Below, piece after piece: positions 1 through 8,348 of a DNA stretch of 64,000 nt. The stretch's first letter is position 1. Every line of letters starts with the position of its first letter. The stretch spans positions 496,001-560,000 of the forward strand of contig NZ_JAPEOK010000001.1 of NCBI RefSeq assembly GCF_026341515.1, read 5' to 3'. A program made the translations under genes and the position numbers. Below the pieces are notes generated by a model that saw only the letters and a program-made list of their open reading frames with translations, did no database searches and was not told where the DNA came from. This DNA comes from Streptomyces sp. NBC_00878. Its GTDB lineage: Bacteria; Actinomycetota; Actinomycetes; Streptomycetales; Streptomycetaceae.

Positions 1-220
1 CCGCGACCGGCCTTCGGACCAGGTCGGCGAGCGTCCGTTTCTCTCCTGCTGTCAGCACTGAGAACAGCACGCTCTCGCCATGCTCGTCACAGGCCGCGTG
101 CCACTCGAAGGCGTCGTATCCCTCCGCGGTGAGTCGTGCGTGGAGGCGTATCGCGCGGTTCCCCGCGGCCCTTACGAGGCGCGGGGTTCCGTACGCGGGC
201 TCGCCGCATCGCAGTGTCAC
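1..220 (-). other. open frame running off the left edge, MarR-like C-terminal half
   Basis: A minus-strand frame stays open from about 220 to the window edge. Its translation contains RAIRLHARLTAEGYDAFEW followed by TAGEKRTLADLVRR, a pattern like the wing strand, 'LTxxG' turn and last dimerisation helix of MarR regulators. No recognition helix precedes it: upstream it runs into the 3' end of the M6 protease gene. A GTG at 220 is a possible start but has no Shine-Dalgarno sequence. It may be a decayed MarR gene or a small ORF downstream of the protease. Codon third positions are only moderately GC-rich, so the call is weak. Confidence 0.3.
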
Positions 221-251
221 CGGGATCGGAAGCCGGCCCGGTGACGGCCTC

Positions 252-1691
252 CTACGCCACGGTGACGTGGACCGTCATCTCGTCGGCCCCAGGGGTGCCG
301 ACCGTCTCGATGGTGACCCCCGTCCAGGTGCCCTGGGGCAGGTTCAGTGCCGGATTCGTCTTCTCGCCGATCGTGGTGTTGTCCTTGAACGGGTACAGGT
401 CGTCGCTGTCGCCGCGGTTGCCGCGGCCGAACATCCGGGAGAGGTCGCCGCGGCCGTCCGCCTGGATGAGCTCGATGGCCAGGTTCTGTTCGTCGTTGAC
501 GTTGTCGATCGACTCGTCGACGACGTAGACGGCGATCCCCTCGTCGGGCAGGAAGGCGTCCTGGCCGCGACGGCGACGGTACTCGACAAGGATGTACTGG
601 CTGTCGGACATGGTCGCGGGGTTCTGGATGAAGACCGCCTCGCCGTCCTCGGCGGCGGGCCGCAGTCTGATGTCCCGGGTGGTCTTGTTCACCACCTGGG
701 GCTCGGACCAGCCGTGGAACATCCGCAGCATGGCGGTCGGGAAGGTCGGGGTCAGACCGCCGTTGCCCCATGAACCGCCCGCCATCAGGCAGTAGTTGCC
801 GAGTCCGGCCGAGCGCGTCAGCTGCTGCTGGCCGGTGTCGTAGTAGTCGGCCCAGCGTGCCGCGAGGTGGCCCCATTCGTGGGCGCAGACGCCGACGGCA
901 CAGTCCTCGGGGACGGTCAGGAAGGTGCGCGCGGACAGGCCCGGACCGACGTCGACGCCGCCGGGGATCGTCCACTTGAGGCTCCACAGGTCACCGCGCC
1001 GGGTCGTCTGCTCGGCGCCGCGTCCGGCGTGGATGACGAACAGGGCGGTGACCGCTCCCTCGTCGAGCGCGTCGAAGGAGGTGAAGTCGACTCCGGCGTC
1101 ACGGGCCGCCAGTACGGCGTCACGCGCCAACCCCTGTGAGTTGCGCGGGAAGTTGGCGTTCATGCCCGAGTTGCCGTCGGCATAGAAGGAGAGCGGCTGC
1201 GGCATACGGAACCAGCCGTGCACCGCTCCCTGGACGTCGATGCCGGTGCTCGGTGACGTGTCGAAGGCGCTGACGTCACGGTAGAACGAGCGCATGCTGC
1301 CGGTCGGGAACTCGTCGAGGCCGAAGAGCATGCTGTCGTAGTGGCCGGGGCCGTGGTCGCCCTCGTGCGGCTGGTCCGGGAAGTCGACGAGCAGCACCAA
1401 CGTCCTGATGGTTCCCCGGAGTTGGGCCGTCGGCCGGGTGATGAGCTGCTTGTCGGTACTGGGGCCCGGGTCGACGGCTCCGTCGTCGAGGCCGACGAGG
1501 TTCTCACCCCGTCGTCCCGCGCGCCAGACGGTGTAGTACTCCTCGAACGTCATGTTCCTGGGCAGGCGGCGTTCCTTGCGCAGTTCGAGATAGCGGGCGT
1601 ACAGCTGCGCGAGCGCCTGGGGCGCCAGCGGTACGGGACAGGCGGCGGCACAGTCGTGAACTGGTCGTACAGGGCTGAGCGAATGGCGCAT
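252..1691 (-). CDS. M6 family (immune inhibitor A-like) metalloprotease
   Basis: 479 aa. A zinc protease, inferred from HEWGH at residues 271-275 followed by D282, the HExxH arrangement of peptidase M6. Family-typical segments include TVLLVDF-like [31 protein letters not shown] and [17 protein letters not shown]. Two cysteines lie near the N terminus (DCAAAC), but there is no clear Sec signal peptide, so the export route is unclear. The ATG at 1691 is preceded by an AGGGGG-type ribosome site about 7 nt away. The gene stands alone: the next gene upstream is a TetR regulator on the same strand, 187 bp away, and that gap shows nothing beyond a short ATACG/CGTAT repeat near 1757-1770. Role probably extracellular protein degradation. 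Confidence 0.88.
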   Translation of the reverse strand: MRHSLSPVRPVHDCAAACPVPLAPQALAQLYARYLELRKERRLPRNMTFEEYYTVWRAGRRGENLVGLDDGAVDPGPSTDKQLITRPTAQLRGTIRTLVLLVDFPDQPHEGDHGPGHYDSMLFGLDEFPTGSMRSFYRDVSAFDTSPSTGIDVQGAVHGWFRMPQPLSFYADGNSGMNANFPRNSQGLARDAVLAARDAGVDFTSFDALDEGAVTALFVIHAGRGAEQTTRRGDLWSLKWTIPGGVDVGPGLSARTFLTVPEDCAVGVCAHEWGHLAARWADYYDTGQQQLTRSAGLGNYCLMAGGSWGNGGLTPTFPTAMLRMFHGWSEPQVVNKTTRDIRLRPAAEDGEAVFIQNPATMSDSQYILVEYRRRRGQDAFLPDEGIAVYVVDESIDNVNDEQNLAIELIQADGRGDLSRMFGRGNRGDSDDLYPFKDNTTIGEKTNPALNLPQGTWTGVTIETVGTPGADEMTVHVTVA

Positions 1692-1878
1692 CAGGCACCC
1701 CCTTCAGGGGACGAACCCCTCTTGCCGGACACGGAGGATCCAGAAAAATCAGGCCATACGAAGACCGTATGCCTTCTCATAGTTGGCGGCGGCTTTTCTG
1801 TCAATGTCCGGGTACGGAGCGGAACTTGGGCTCCCGCGAGCGGCGGTCACCGATCCCGGACCGTTCCCCCACCGGAGC

Positions 1879-2541
1879 CTACGTGCCCTCCGGCCGCCAC
1901 CCCGGCGGTCGCAGGATCCCCAGCAGCAGCGCGACCAGTTCGTCCACGACCTCGTCGAGACTCGCGTCGACCCAGCCCGAACTCCAGTCGTGCAGCAGTC
2001 CGTTGACACTGCCGATGAACGCGGCCGCGGCGACCCGGTAGTCGCGGGGCACCGCCTCGCCCCGTTCCGCGGCGGCCGCGGCCTCGGCACGGATGAAGTC
2101 GACCCAGCGGGAGCGGCGGGCCAACCGCTGTCGCTCGAGGCGCGGGCTGACGCCAATGATCTCTACGAAGGTGATGCGCAGGCGACGCGGGTCTCCGGTG
2201 ACGTTGGCGGCGTACGCGCGGAAGGCCGCCGTGGCGCGCTCCGCGATCGGCAGTCCGTCCGCCTCCGCGAGGCCGGTCAGGGCCGCCTCCTCCGCCCAGT
2301 CGTTCACCTGGAGATGGAGGGCGGCCAGCACGTCCTCCAGGGTGCGGAACTCCTCGTAGAACTGGCGAGTGGACAGCCCGGCGGCCTCGCTCAGGGCGGC
2401 GACGGTGGTCGCGCGGTAGCCGGGGGTGCCCCCGAAGAGCTGAAGTCCGGCGTCCAGGAATCTCCGGCGCCGCTCGGACTTCCGCTCCTCGGCGGACTTG
2501 CCGCCGTACCGGCCGGTCGGCGCTCTGAGCCTGCCCGCCAC
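1879..2541 (-). CDS. TetR family transcriptional regulator
   Basis: 220 aa from a GTG start at 2541, chosen because GGGAGG lies 4 nt upstream; a longer frame exists but lacks a ribosome site. The N-terminal HTH is clear (FLDAGLQLFGGTPGYRATTV, then LSTRQFYEEF, about residues 26-75). The C-terminal helical domain (VEIIGVSPRLERQR, VNGLLHDW) is of the type that binds a small ligand. It is divergent from the secreted YVTN protein gene, with 156 bp between start codons, so that promoter region is the likeliest site of action; the ligand is unknown. The next gene downstream on the same strand is the M6 protease. Confidence 0.87.
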   Translation of the reverse strand: MAGRLRAPTGRYGGKSAEERKSERRRRFLDAGLQLFGGTPGYRATTVAALSEAAGLSTRQFYEEFRTLEDVLAALHLQVNDWAEEAALTGLAEADGLPIAERATAAFRAYAANVTGDPRRLRITFVEIIGVSPRLERQRLARRSRWVDFIRAEAAAAAERGEAVPRDYRVAAAAFIGSVNGLLHDWSSGWVDASLDEVVDELVALLLGILRPPGWRPEGT

Positions 2542-2697
2542 TGAACCTCCCTGATCGGTCCGATGGCCAATCTTGTCCTGTCCGGAGTCTTGTGGAGAGC
2601 GGGCCTCGCTCCTTACTTTCCAGTAGGTCAAATCTGAACTTGCGCGTCTTCAGATTCTCCGCCTTGTCATGCTTCCTGCAAATAGGAGAGATCGGTC

Positions 2698-3948
2698 ATG
2701 TCTGCCTTCAGAGCCCGGCACGCCTGGTCCATCGCGGCCGCCCTCGTCCTGACCGTCACCGCACCGGCCACCGCGTCCGGCGCACCCACCGCCTCCGCGG
2801 ATCTGCGGGAGGTGATGTTCGTCGGCAACAACTGGGACGGCACCGCCGATGTCATCGGGTCCAGCGGTGACTTCGCGAAGGTCGGCCGGATCAACGTCAT
2901 CCCGGACAAGGACGCGCGGATGGCGGAGATCAACGCCGATCCGATCAAGTGGATCGCGTTCATGACCATCCGCAACAGTGTGGGCGAGGGTCACGACCAG
3001 TTCGTCGACGACATGTACTCCACCCCCGACGGCAGGTCGATGGTGGTCTCCCGGCCCAGCTTCGCCGACGTGGTCTCGATCGACCTGGCCTCGGGCGACA
3101 TCAACTGGCGCTTCCCCGTGTCCGGTTACCGCGCCGACCACATGGCAGTCTCCCCCGACGGCACTCGCGTCGCCGTCTCGGCCTCCACGTCCAACACCGT
3201 GCACGTGCTGGACATCAACACCGGCAAGCAGGCGGGCTCGTTCGGCACGGGCGACAAACCGCACGAGAACATCTTCACCAGCGACGGCAAGTACATCTGG
3301 AACATGGCGATCGGCGACGTCAACACCGCGACCGACGCCCCGTGGCTGGACTGGACGAAGGGCGACCGCAAGATCACGGTCGTCGACGCGACCACGTTCA
3401 AGCAGGTCAAGATCATCGACATGCGGGAGCGGCTCGACGCGATCGGCCTCACCGACTACTCCGACGCGGTCCGCCCGGCCACCTTCAGCCCGGACGAGTC
3501 GAAGCTGTACTTCCAGGTGTCGTTCTTCAACGGCTTCTTCGAGTACGACATCGCCACGGACCGGATCACCCGAACCAAGACTCTGCCGATGAACCCCGCG
3601 ACCAGCACCGACCGCACCACCTGGGTCAACGACTCGCGCCACCACGGCATCTCGATGAAGCCCGACGGCACGAAGATCTGCGTCGCGGGCACGATGGACG
3701 ACTACGCGACCGTCGTCGACCGCGCCACCCTCCAGGAGGGCCCGCTCGTCACCGCCTCCAAGCCCTACTGGGCGACCGTCAGCGGTGACGGCAAGTCCTG
3801 CGTCGTCTCCGAGAGCGGCGCCGACCAGGTCACCGCGATCGACTTCACCACCGGCAAAAAGACGGTGTCCGTACCGGTCGGCGACCACCCACAGCGCGTG
3901 CGACTGGCCCACGTCCCTGCCAACTGGACGGGGACGACAGCCGACTGA
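2698..3948 (+). CDS. secreted YVTN-type beta-propeller protein
   Basis: 416 aa. A Sec signal peptide is obvious (hydrophobic residues about 11-28, small residues to about 36). The mature part has repeated propeller strands: SPDGTRVAVSASTSNTVHVLDINTGK, SPDESKLYFQ, KPDGTKICVAGTMDDYATVVD and SGDGKSCVVSESGADQVTAIDFTTGK, as in YVTN/lactonase-like seven-bladed proteins. These are usually extracytoplasmic binding proteins or hydrolase-like folds; no catalytic residues can be assigned. AGGAG lies 8-10 nt before the ATG. Divergent from the TetR gene and convergent with the GH5 gene, with a hairpin repeat between. Function beyond the fold is unknown. Confidence 0.85.
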   Translation: MSAFRARHAWSIAAALVLTVTAPATASGAPTASADLREVMFVGNNWDGTADVIGSSGDFAKVGRINVIPDKDARMAEINADPIKWIAFMTIRNSVGEGHDQFVDDMYSTPDGRSMVVSRPSFADVVSIDLASGDINWRFPVSGYRADHMAVSPDGTRVAVSASTSNTVHVLDINTGKQAGSFGTGDKPHENIFTSDGKYIWNMAIGDVNTATDAPWLDWTKGDRKITVVDATTFKQVKIIDMRERLDAIGLTDYSDAVRPATFSPDESKLYFQVSFFNGFFEYDIATDRITRTKTLPMNPATSTDRTTWVNDSRHHGISMKPDGTKICVAGTMDDYATVVDRATLQEGPLVTASKPYWATVSGDGKSCVVSESGADQVTAIDFTTGKKTVSVPVGDHPQRVRLAHVPANWTGTTAD

Positions 3949-3999
3949 CGTGCTCCGCCCGGCTTACCGCCGAGTGGACCCGTCGCATTCGGCCTGCGG

Positions 4000-4060
4000 T
4001 TCCCCGCGCCCCCAAGGGGCGCGAGGAACTGCGCGACCAGCCACAACAAACCCGCAGTCG
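4000..4060. repeat. Streptomyces intergenic hairpin repeat, probable bidirectional terminator
   Basis: TTCCCCGCGCCCC (4000-4012) pairs with GGGGCGCGAGGAA (4016-4028) with one mismatch, followed by a tail GCGCGACCAGCCACAACAAA and CCCGCAG. From memory this hairpin-plus-tail is a frequent intergenic repeat in Streptomyces. It sits between the stops of two convergent genes, where it could terminate both transcripts. Confidence 0.6.
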
Positions 4061-4083
4061 ACACATCGACCCCAGCGGAGCCC

Positions 4084-5943
4084 TCAGCTGAACTCCGAGG
4101 CCATCCAAGAAGACAGCTCCGTCCGAGCCGCGCTGAGCACCGCGGCGGACGGGGCGGTCGCGCCATTGGTGACCAGGGCATAGTGCAACGTGCCCGAATC
4201 GGCCGCGGTGAGCAGCAGCCGTCGACTCCCGGTGCCGCCCGGCTCGGCCGCGGTGGCGATCGGGGTCGTGCGGGTGTACACCGGCGGCCCGAAGGCCGTT
4301 CCGAGGTCGGAGACCACCGTGGTCGCCGCGTTCGGGAAGGACGCCGGGAGGTGCAGTTCCGTCGGCTCGGTGCTGCCGTCGGAGCGCCACACCTGCAGCG
4401 CGTACTGCCCGGAACCCACGAGCTGCGCGACGTTCGGCAGGGAGCTTGGCACCGGGTTCCACGTCAGTGTGGTGGAGCCGTCGCGTGAGCGGTCCTCGTA
4501 GGTGAAGGCCAGCGAGCGGCCCGCGGTGGCGCTCGGGTAGACGCGGTCGAGCATCCGCGCGTCCTGGCGCAGCACGGCCTGGCCCGAGTCGTCGAGGCGT
4601 ACCGCGGACAGGTCCTCGCCGTTCCAGCCGTCGCCCTCGATCTGGACCTTGTCGGGGTTGTCGTTCATCAGCTCGTTGTGGCGGCCGTTGTAGATGTCCC
4701 ACTGCCACTGGGAGCCGGAGAGGACGGGGCCCGAACTCGCCGGGTCCGCCCACCAGTTCGCTCCCTTCACCCGGGAGTCGAGGGCCTGGTACATCGCCTT
4801 GTAGACCGTCGGCGCCTTGTCGGAGACGGAGCCGGTGAGCGGGTGGCCGAACTCGCTGATGATCGCCGTCGTCCCGGTTGCCGTGGCCCGGTCGCGGACG
4901 GTGCCGAAGTCGCCGACGTACTGGCCGTCCTCCGCCTTGCCCCACATGAAGACGCCGGAGATGGCCTTCTGGTCGTAGAAGTGGGTGTTGAAGACGTAGC
5001 GCGACCCGAGGGTCGCGTCGAGCAGTCCGCCCTCCTGCTTCTGGAAGTCGATGTTGGCGTTCCAGAAGAGGTTCGGCTCGACGAAGGCCGGCTTGGACTG
5101 CCAGCCCGCCGCGTCCATCCGGGCGCGGAACTTGACGTAGAACGGCCACAGCACGTTCTGCTCCCACGCCCGGCTGGTCTGGCCCGAGTCGTAGATGCCC
5201 GCGTGCGGTTCGTTCCACGGGTCGAAGCCGACGACGCCCGCGAACTGGGTCGCGGTGAGGTTCTGCCGCACGTACGTCATCGTCTTCTGTGCGGTGTCGA
5301 GGAAGGCGTCCTGGAGCCCGTACGCGTTGTGCCAGAAGTCGTACGACGCCTCCGTCACGGCCGCGTTCGAGGTGATGTTCTGACCCCAGAAGGGGCAGAT
5401 GCCGCAGTACTCGTCCGGGTAGTCACCGGCGTCCACGGCCCACTTGGGGGCGCCGTCGCCGGTGTACCAGCTGTCCGAGTCGAACAGCCAGCGGGAGTAG
5501 AGGTCCTGGTGGAAGTCGGGGTACACGCGGATCCCGGCGTCCAGGAACGCGCGTATCTGGGCGGTGGCCGCGGCCAGATAGGCCGAGTCCACCTGGCCGC
5601 GCACGGGCTCCGCGTACGCCCAGGAGAGCAGGAAGCGGACCGAGTTGCCGCCGCCGAGCGACCTCAGCGCGGTCGCGGACTTCTTGGCGTCCGCGACCGA
5701 GGCGAAGGGAAGGCCGTTGTTCTCCTTGAGTTTCGTCTCGCCGGAGACGTTGTAGCCGCGCAGCACGACCTCGCGGCCGAGCCCGTCGGTGAAGCGGCCG
5801 TTCTGGACCGTGAGAGTGGCCGCGGCGGCCGGGTCGAACCACAGGTCGTCGGGGAGGGCGGCGGCGGGCTGGGCTCCGGTGGTCGTCAGGAGACCAGTGA
5901 GGAGTACGAGGACGCCGAGCAGAGGCGCACGGAACTTCGACAT
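4084..5943 (-). CDS. secreted GH5 glycoside hydrolase, endoglycoceramidase-like
   Basis: 619 aa from ATG 5943; a GTG 21 nt upstream is an alternative. Signal peptide: MSKF then a hydrophobic stretch ending near AQPAAA (residue about 30). The GH5 barrel runs from RGYNVSGETK through the endoglycoceramidase-like DFHQDLYSRW, the acid/base Glu in FDPWNEPHAG (E245) and the nucleophile in IISEFGHP (E364). A C-terminal beta-sandwich-like domain follows (about 480-619). Endoglycoceramidase-type GH5 enzymes release glycans from glycolipids; the substrate here is inferred only from those motifs. It lies 87 bp downstream of the ribosomal protection gene on the same strand and faces the YVTN gene. Confidence 0.85.
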   Translation of the reverse strand: MSKFRAPLLGVLVLLTGLLTTTGAQPAAALPDDLWFDPAAAATLTVQNGRFTDGLGREVVLRGYNVSGETKLKENNGLPFASVADAKKSATALRSLGGGNSVRFLLSWAYAEPVRGQVDSAYLAAATAQIRAFLDAGIRVYPDFHQDLYSRWLFDSDSWYTGDGAPKWAVDAGDYPDEYCGICPFWGQNITSNAAVTEASYDFWHNAYGLQDAFLDTAQKTMTYVRQNLTATQFAGVVGFDPWNEPHAGIYDSGQTSRAWEQNVLWPFYVKFRARMDAAGWQSKPAFVEPNLFWNANIDFQKQEGGLLDATLGSRYVFNTHFYDQKAISGVFMWGKAEDGQYVGDFGTVRDRATATGTTAIISEFGHPLTGSVSDKAPTVYKAMYQALDSRVKGANWWADPASSGPVLSGSQWQWDIYNGRHNELMNDNPDKVQIEGDGWNGEDLSAVRLDDSGQAVLRQDARMLDRVYPSATAGRSLAFTYEDRSRDGSTTLTWNPVPSSLPNVAQLVGSGQYALQVWRSDGSTEPTELHLPASFPNAATTVVSDLGTAFGPPVYTRTTPIATAAEPGGTGSRRLLLTAADSGTLHYALVTNGATAPSAAVLSAARTELSSWMASEFS

Positions 5944-5987
5944 GTTCACAACAGTCCCGTGCACGTCTCTGGCCCGTCAATACTCCT

Positions 5988-6003
5988 GACTTGAGAGTAA
6001 GTC
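5988..6003. promoter_or_regulatory. inverted repeat upstream of the GH5 gene
   Basis: GACTT-GAGAGT-AAGTC, a perfect 5-bp inverted repeat with a 6-bp spacer, about 45 bp upstream of the GH5 start. Operator-like in placement; no regulator can be named. Confidence 0.25.
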
Positions 6004-6030
6004 ACCTTTCTCACAAGGGGGTTGTGGCAG

Positions 6031-7998
6031 TCACCCGCTGATTCGCCGGGTGACGTTGAGTAGGTACTCCTTGCGGTTGAGCGGGTTGTGATCGGTTCGC
6101 GGCCGCTCCGGGACCGTGCCCCGCGCGACCGGCGCGTAGTGGTCGAAGGCGGACTCCAGCTCGCCCTCCCCGCTGGTCACTCCCGGTAGCTGCTGCTCCA
6201 GTCCGTGCACCTGGGCCGCGGGGATCGTGCCCTCCAGCACGCAGGACGTGTCCCGCGTCTCCGTCGACCGCGGCACGGCCCGGAGCCTGGCGAGGACCGG
6301 GAGGAGCGCGCCCAGCGAGTCCGCCGGGGCTTCGACGCGGAAACGGTGCATCGGCTCGTACACCTGGGTGCCGGCCTGTCGCAGCGCGTCCATCAGCACG
6401 AGGGGGGTGAGGCCGCGGAAGTCCGCCCCCGTGCTCGACATGCTCTTGTCGAAGCCCTGGTGCGCGTGGCTCTGCCGGGGCGAGTAGCCGGAGTGCGTCA
6501 TGGTGACCGTGCAGTCGGTGACCCGCCAGCCGTGGACTCCCTGGTCCAGGGCCTCCCGCACGGTGTCCTCGACGGCCTTGAAGAAGGCGTACGGCATCGC
6601 GCCGAGCTCGACCTCCAGCCGGAACCCCACGCCGGAGCCGACCGGCGCCGGGTCGACGCGCAGCCCGACCGTGGCGAGGAACGGGTTGGGGTCCTTGCCG
6701 TTGAACTCGACCGCCGCGCCGCTGCCGACGGGCCGCTCGACGCAGATCGTCGTCGTCTCGCGGAAGCCGACGTCGAGGCCGAACTCGTCGGCGAGGGTCA
6801 CCTGGATGACCTCCTTCTGCACCTCGCCGTAGAGGGACACGGAGATCTCCCGCCGCCGCTCGTCCTGACGGAGGTCGATCAGCGGGTCCTGCTCGGCGAG
6901 TTGGGTGAGTGCGGTGTGCAGGGCGCCCTTGTCGGCGGGGCGGCACGGCACGACGACCGTTTCGAGGGTCGGCGGAGCGAAGAAGTGCTCGTACGACGGG
7001 CGCGGTACGCCGATGCTGTCGCCGATCCTGATGCCGTCGAGGCCCCACAGCTTGCCGATCCGGCCGGCGGGCAGCGGGCCCTCCCGGACGTCCGAGCCGT
7101 GTTCGAAGACACGGACCGCGGTGACCTTGCCCTCCTCGCTGTCTCCGAAGGTCACCCGGTCCCGGGTGCGGACCGCCCCCGAGAACATCCGCGCGTACGC
7201 GACCCGCTCCCCCGCCCGGCCCCGCTCGACCTTGAACACCGTGCCGGAGACCGGTCCGTCGACATCGCTCTCGGCTGCGGGCAGCAGGTCCCTGATGCCG
7301 GCGATCAGCGCGTCCACGCCCGCGCCCGTCATGGCGGAGCCGAAGAACACCGGGTGCACGCGTGCCTGCCGGGTCTGGTCCGCGAGGGCCGCGCGGAGCA
7401 GGCCGTTCGACACGCCGTTCTCGACGTACGCGGTGAGCAGCCGGTCGTCGTGGTCGGCCAGGACATCGAGCGCGACCGGAGCGAGCCCCGGAATGACACG
7501 GGCCTCGGGCGTTCCCAGTCCCACGGTCCGGCCCATCGGGACCACGGCCGGGGCGAGGCGCTCGGTGACGGCCCGGAGCACCGCCTCGTCCCGCGCGCCC
7601 CGGCGGTCGATCTTGTTGACGAAGACGAGGGTGGGTACGCGCAGCCGTCGCAGCGTCCGCATCAGGACACGCGTCTGCGCCTGGACGCCTTCCACGGCCG
7701 AGATCACGAGCACCGCGCCGTCGAGCACGCTCAGCACCCGCTCCACCTCGGCGATGAAGTCCGGGTGACCGGGTGTGTCGATCAGGTTGACCGTCACGTC
7801 GTCGATCTCGAACGAGACGACGGCGGACTTGATGGTGATACCGCGCTGTCGCTCCAGCGCGAGGGAGTCGGTCTGGGTGCTGCCGGCGTCGACGCTGCCG
7901 ATCTCGTCGATGATCCCGACGGTGTGCAGCAGCCGCTCGGTCAGGCTTGTCTTACCGGCGTCTACGTGCGCCAGAATTCCCAGGTTCAGCGTGTGCAC
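6031..7998 (-). CDS. tetracycline-type ribosomal protection GTPase (TetM/OtrA-like)
   Basis: 655 aa, the usual length of the family. An EF-G-like translational GTPase: G1 AHVDAGKTSL (residues 10-19), G2 region RGITI, G3 DTPGH, G4 NKID, followed by the EF-G II, IV and V-like domains (GSGVGFRLEVELGAMPYAFF, TMTHSGYSPRQSHAHQ). Family members bind the ribosome and displace tetracycline; whether this copy confers resistance or has a housekeeping role cannot be read from sequence. Start is GTG 7998 with AAAGGA about 10 nt upstream. That ribosome site lies inside an overlapping upstream ORF (7952-8062), which suggests translational control. Confidence 0.87.
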   Translation of the reverse strand: MHTLNLGILAHVDAGKTSLTERLLHTVGIIDEIGSVDAGSTQTDSLALERQRGITIKSAVVSFEIDDVTVNLIDTPGHPDFIAEVERVLSVLDGAVLVISAVEGVQAQTRVLMRTLRRLRVPTLVFVNKIDRRGARDEAVLRAVTERLAPAVVPMGRTVGLGTPEARVIPGLAPVALDVLADHDDRLLTAYVENGVSNGLLRAALADQTRQARVHPVFFGSAMTGAGVDALIAGIRDLLPAAESDVDGPVSGTVFKVERGRAGERVAYARMFSGAVRTRDRVTFGDSEEGKVTAVRVFEHGSDVREGPLPAGRIGKLWGLDGIRIGDSIGVPRPSYEHFFAPPTLETVVVPCRPADKGALHTALTQLAEQDPLIDLRQDERRREISVSLYGEVQKEVIQVTLADEFGLDVGFRETTTICVERPVGSGAAVEFNGKDPNPFLATVGLRVDPAPVGSGVGFRLEVELGAMPYAFFKAVEDTVREALDQGVHGWRVTDCTVTMTHSGYSPRQSHAHQGFDKSMSSTGADFRGLTPLVLMDALRQAGTQVYEPMHRFRVEAPADSLGALLPVLARLRAVPRSTETRDTSCVLEGTIPAAQVHGLEQQLPGVTSGEGELESAFDHYAPVARGTVPERPRTDHNPLNRKEYLLNVTRRISG

Positions 7999-8062
7999 CG
8001 CTTGTCATGTCCTTTGAAGAGAGAGGGATTCCTTCCTGGGTGGACACGAACGGTGCGCGCAT
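7952..8062 (-). CDS. 36-aa upstream ORF overlapping the ribosomal protection gene
   Basis: ATG at 8062 is preceded by a near-ideal AAGGAG at 5 nt spacing, better than that of the downstream gene. The frame (MRAPFVSTQEGIPLSS... ending in four Arg) extends 47 nt into the GTPase gene in another frame, and covers that gene's ribosome site. Its position suggests a leader peptide whose translation or stalling sets expression of the ribosomal protection protein; that is an inference. It has no recognisable domain. Confidence 0.42.
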   Translation of the reverse strand: MRAPFVSTQEGIPLSSKDMTSGAHAEPGNSGARRRR

Positions 8063-8216
8063 TGCTGCTCCTTGATTCCGGTGGGCCGAGCTCCGTGGCT
8101 GATCGCGCTCAGTGCAGCAGGCGGCGGCACCCGCGAGCAACGCATTAACGTTCAACAAATGCCTGCCGCGACACTCGCCGCTCCCCCGGACACAGTCCTA
8201 GAGTGACGTCCATCAC

Positions 8217-8336
8217 GTGTCCGACGGCTGGGAGCGTGGCGATCCGGAGCCGCTCGCGGCCCGGATGCGACGCTTGCACCGGCCGGCGCACCTGGTGCTC
8301 CGGGCCTGGCCGCGCTGGAACGTCCGGCGGTGGTGA
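8217..8336 (+). CDS. possible 39-aa basic/Trp-rich peptide
   Basis: A GTG-started frame of 39 codons ends 12 bp before the XdhC-like gene. Nearly all third positions are G or C. The predicted peptide is rich in Arg and Trp and ends in WPRWNVRRW. No good ribosome site precedes the GTG, and an in-frame TAG lies just upstream, so it could be chance. No family is recognised. Confidence 0.25.
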   Translation: MSDGWERGDPEPLAARMRRLHRPAHLVLRAWPRWNVRRW

Positions 8337-8348
8337 GAGGAGCGGGCG

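Noticed and set aside
1749..1800. CATACG-n-CGTATG repeat as operator
   Set aside because: Short and placed between same-strand genes without a clear promoter; could be chance.
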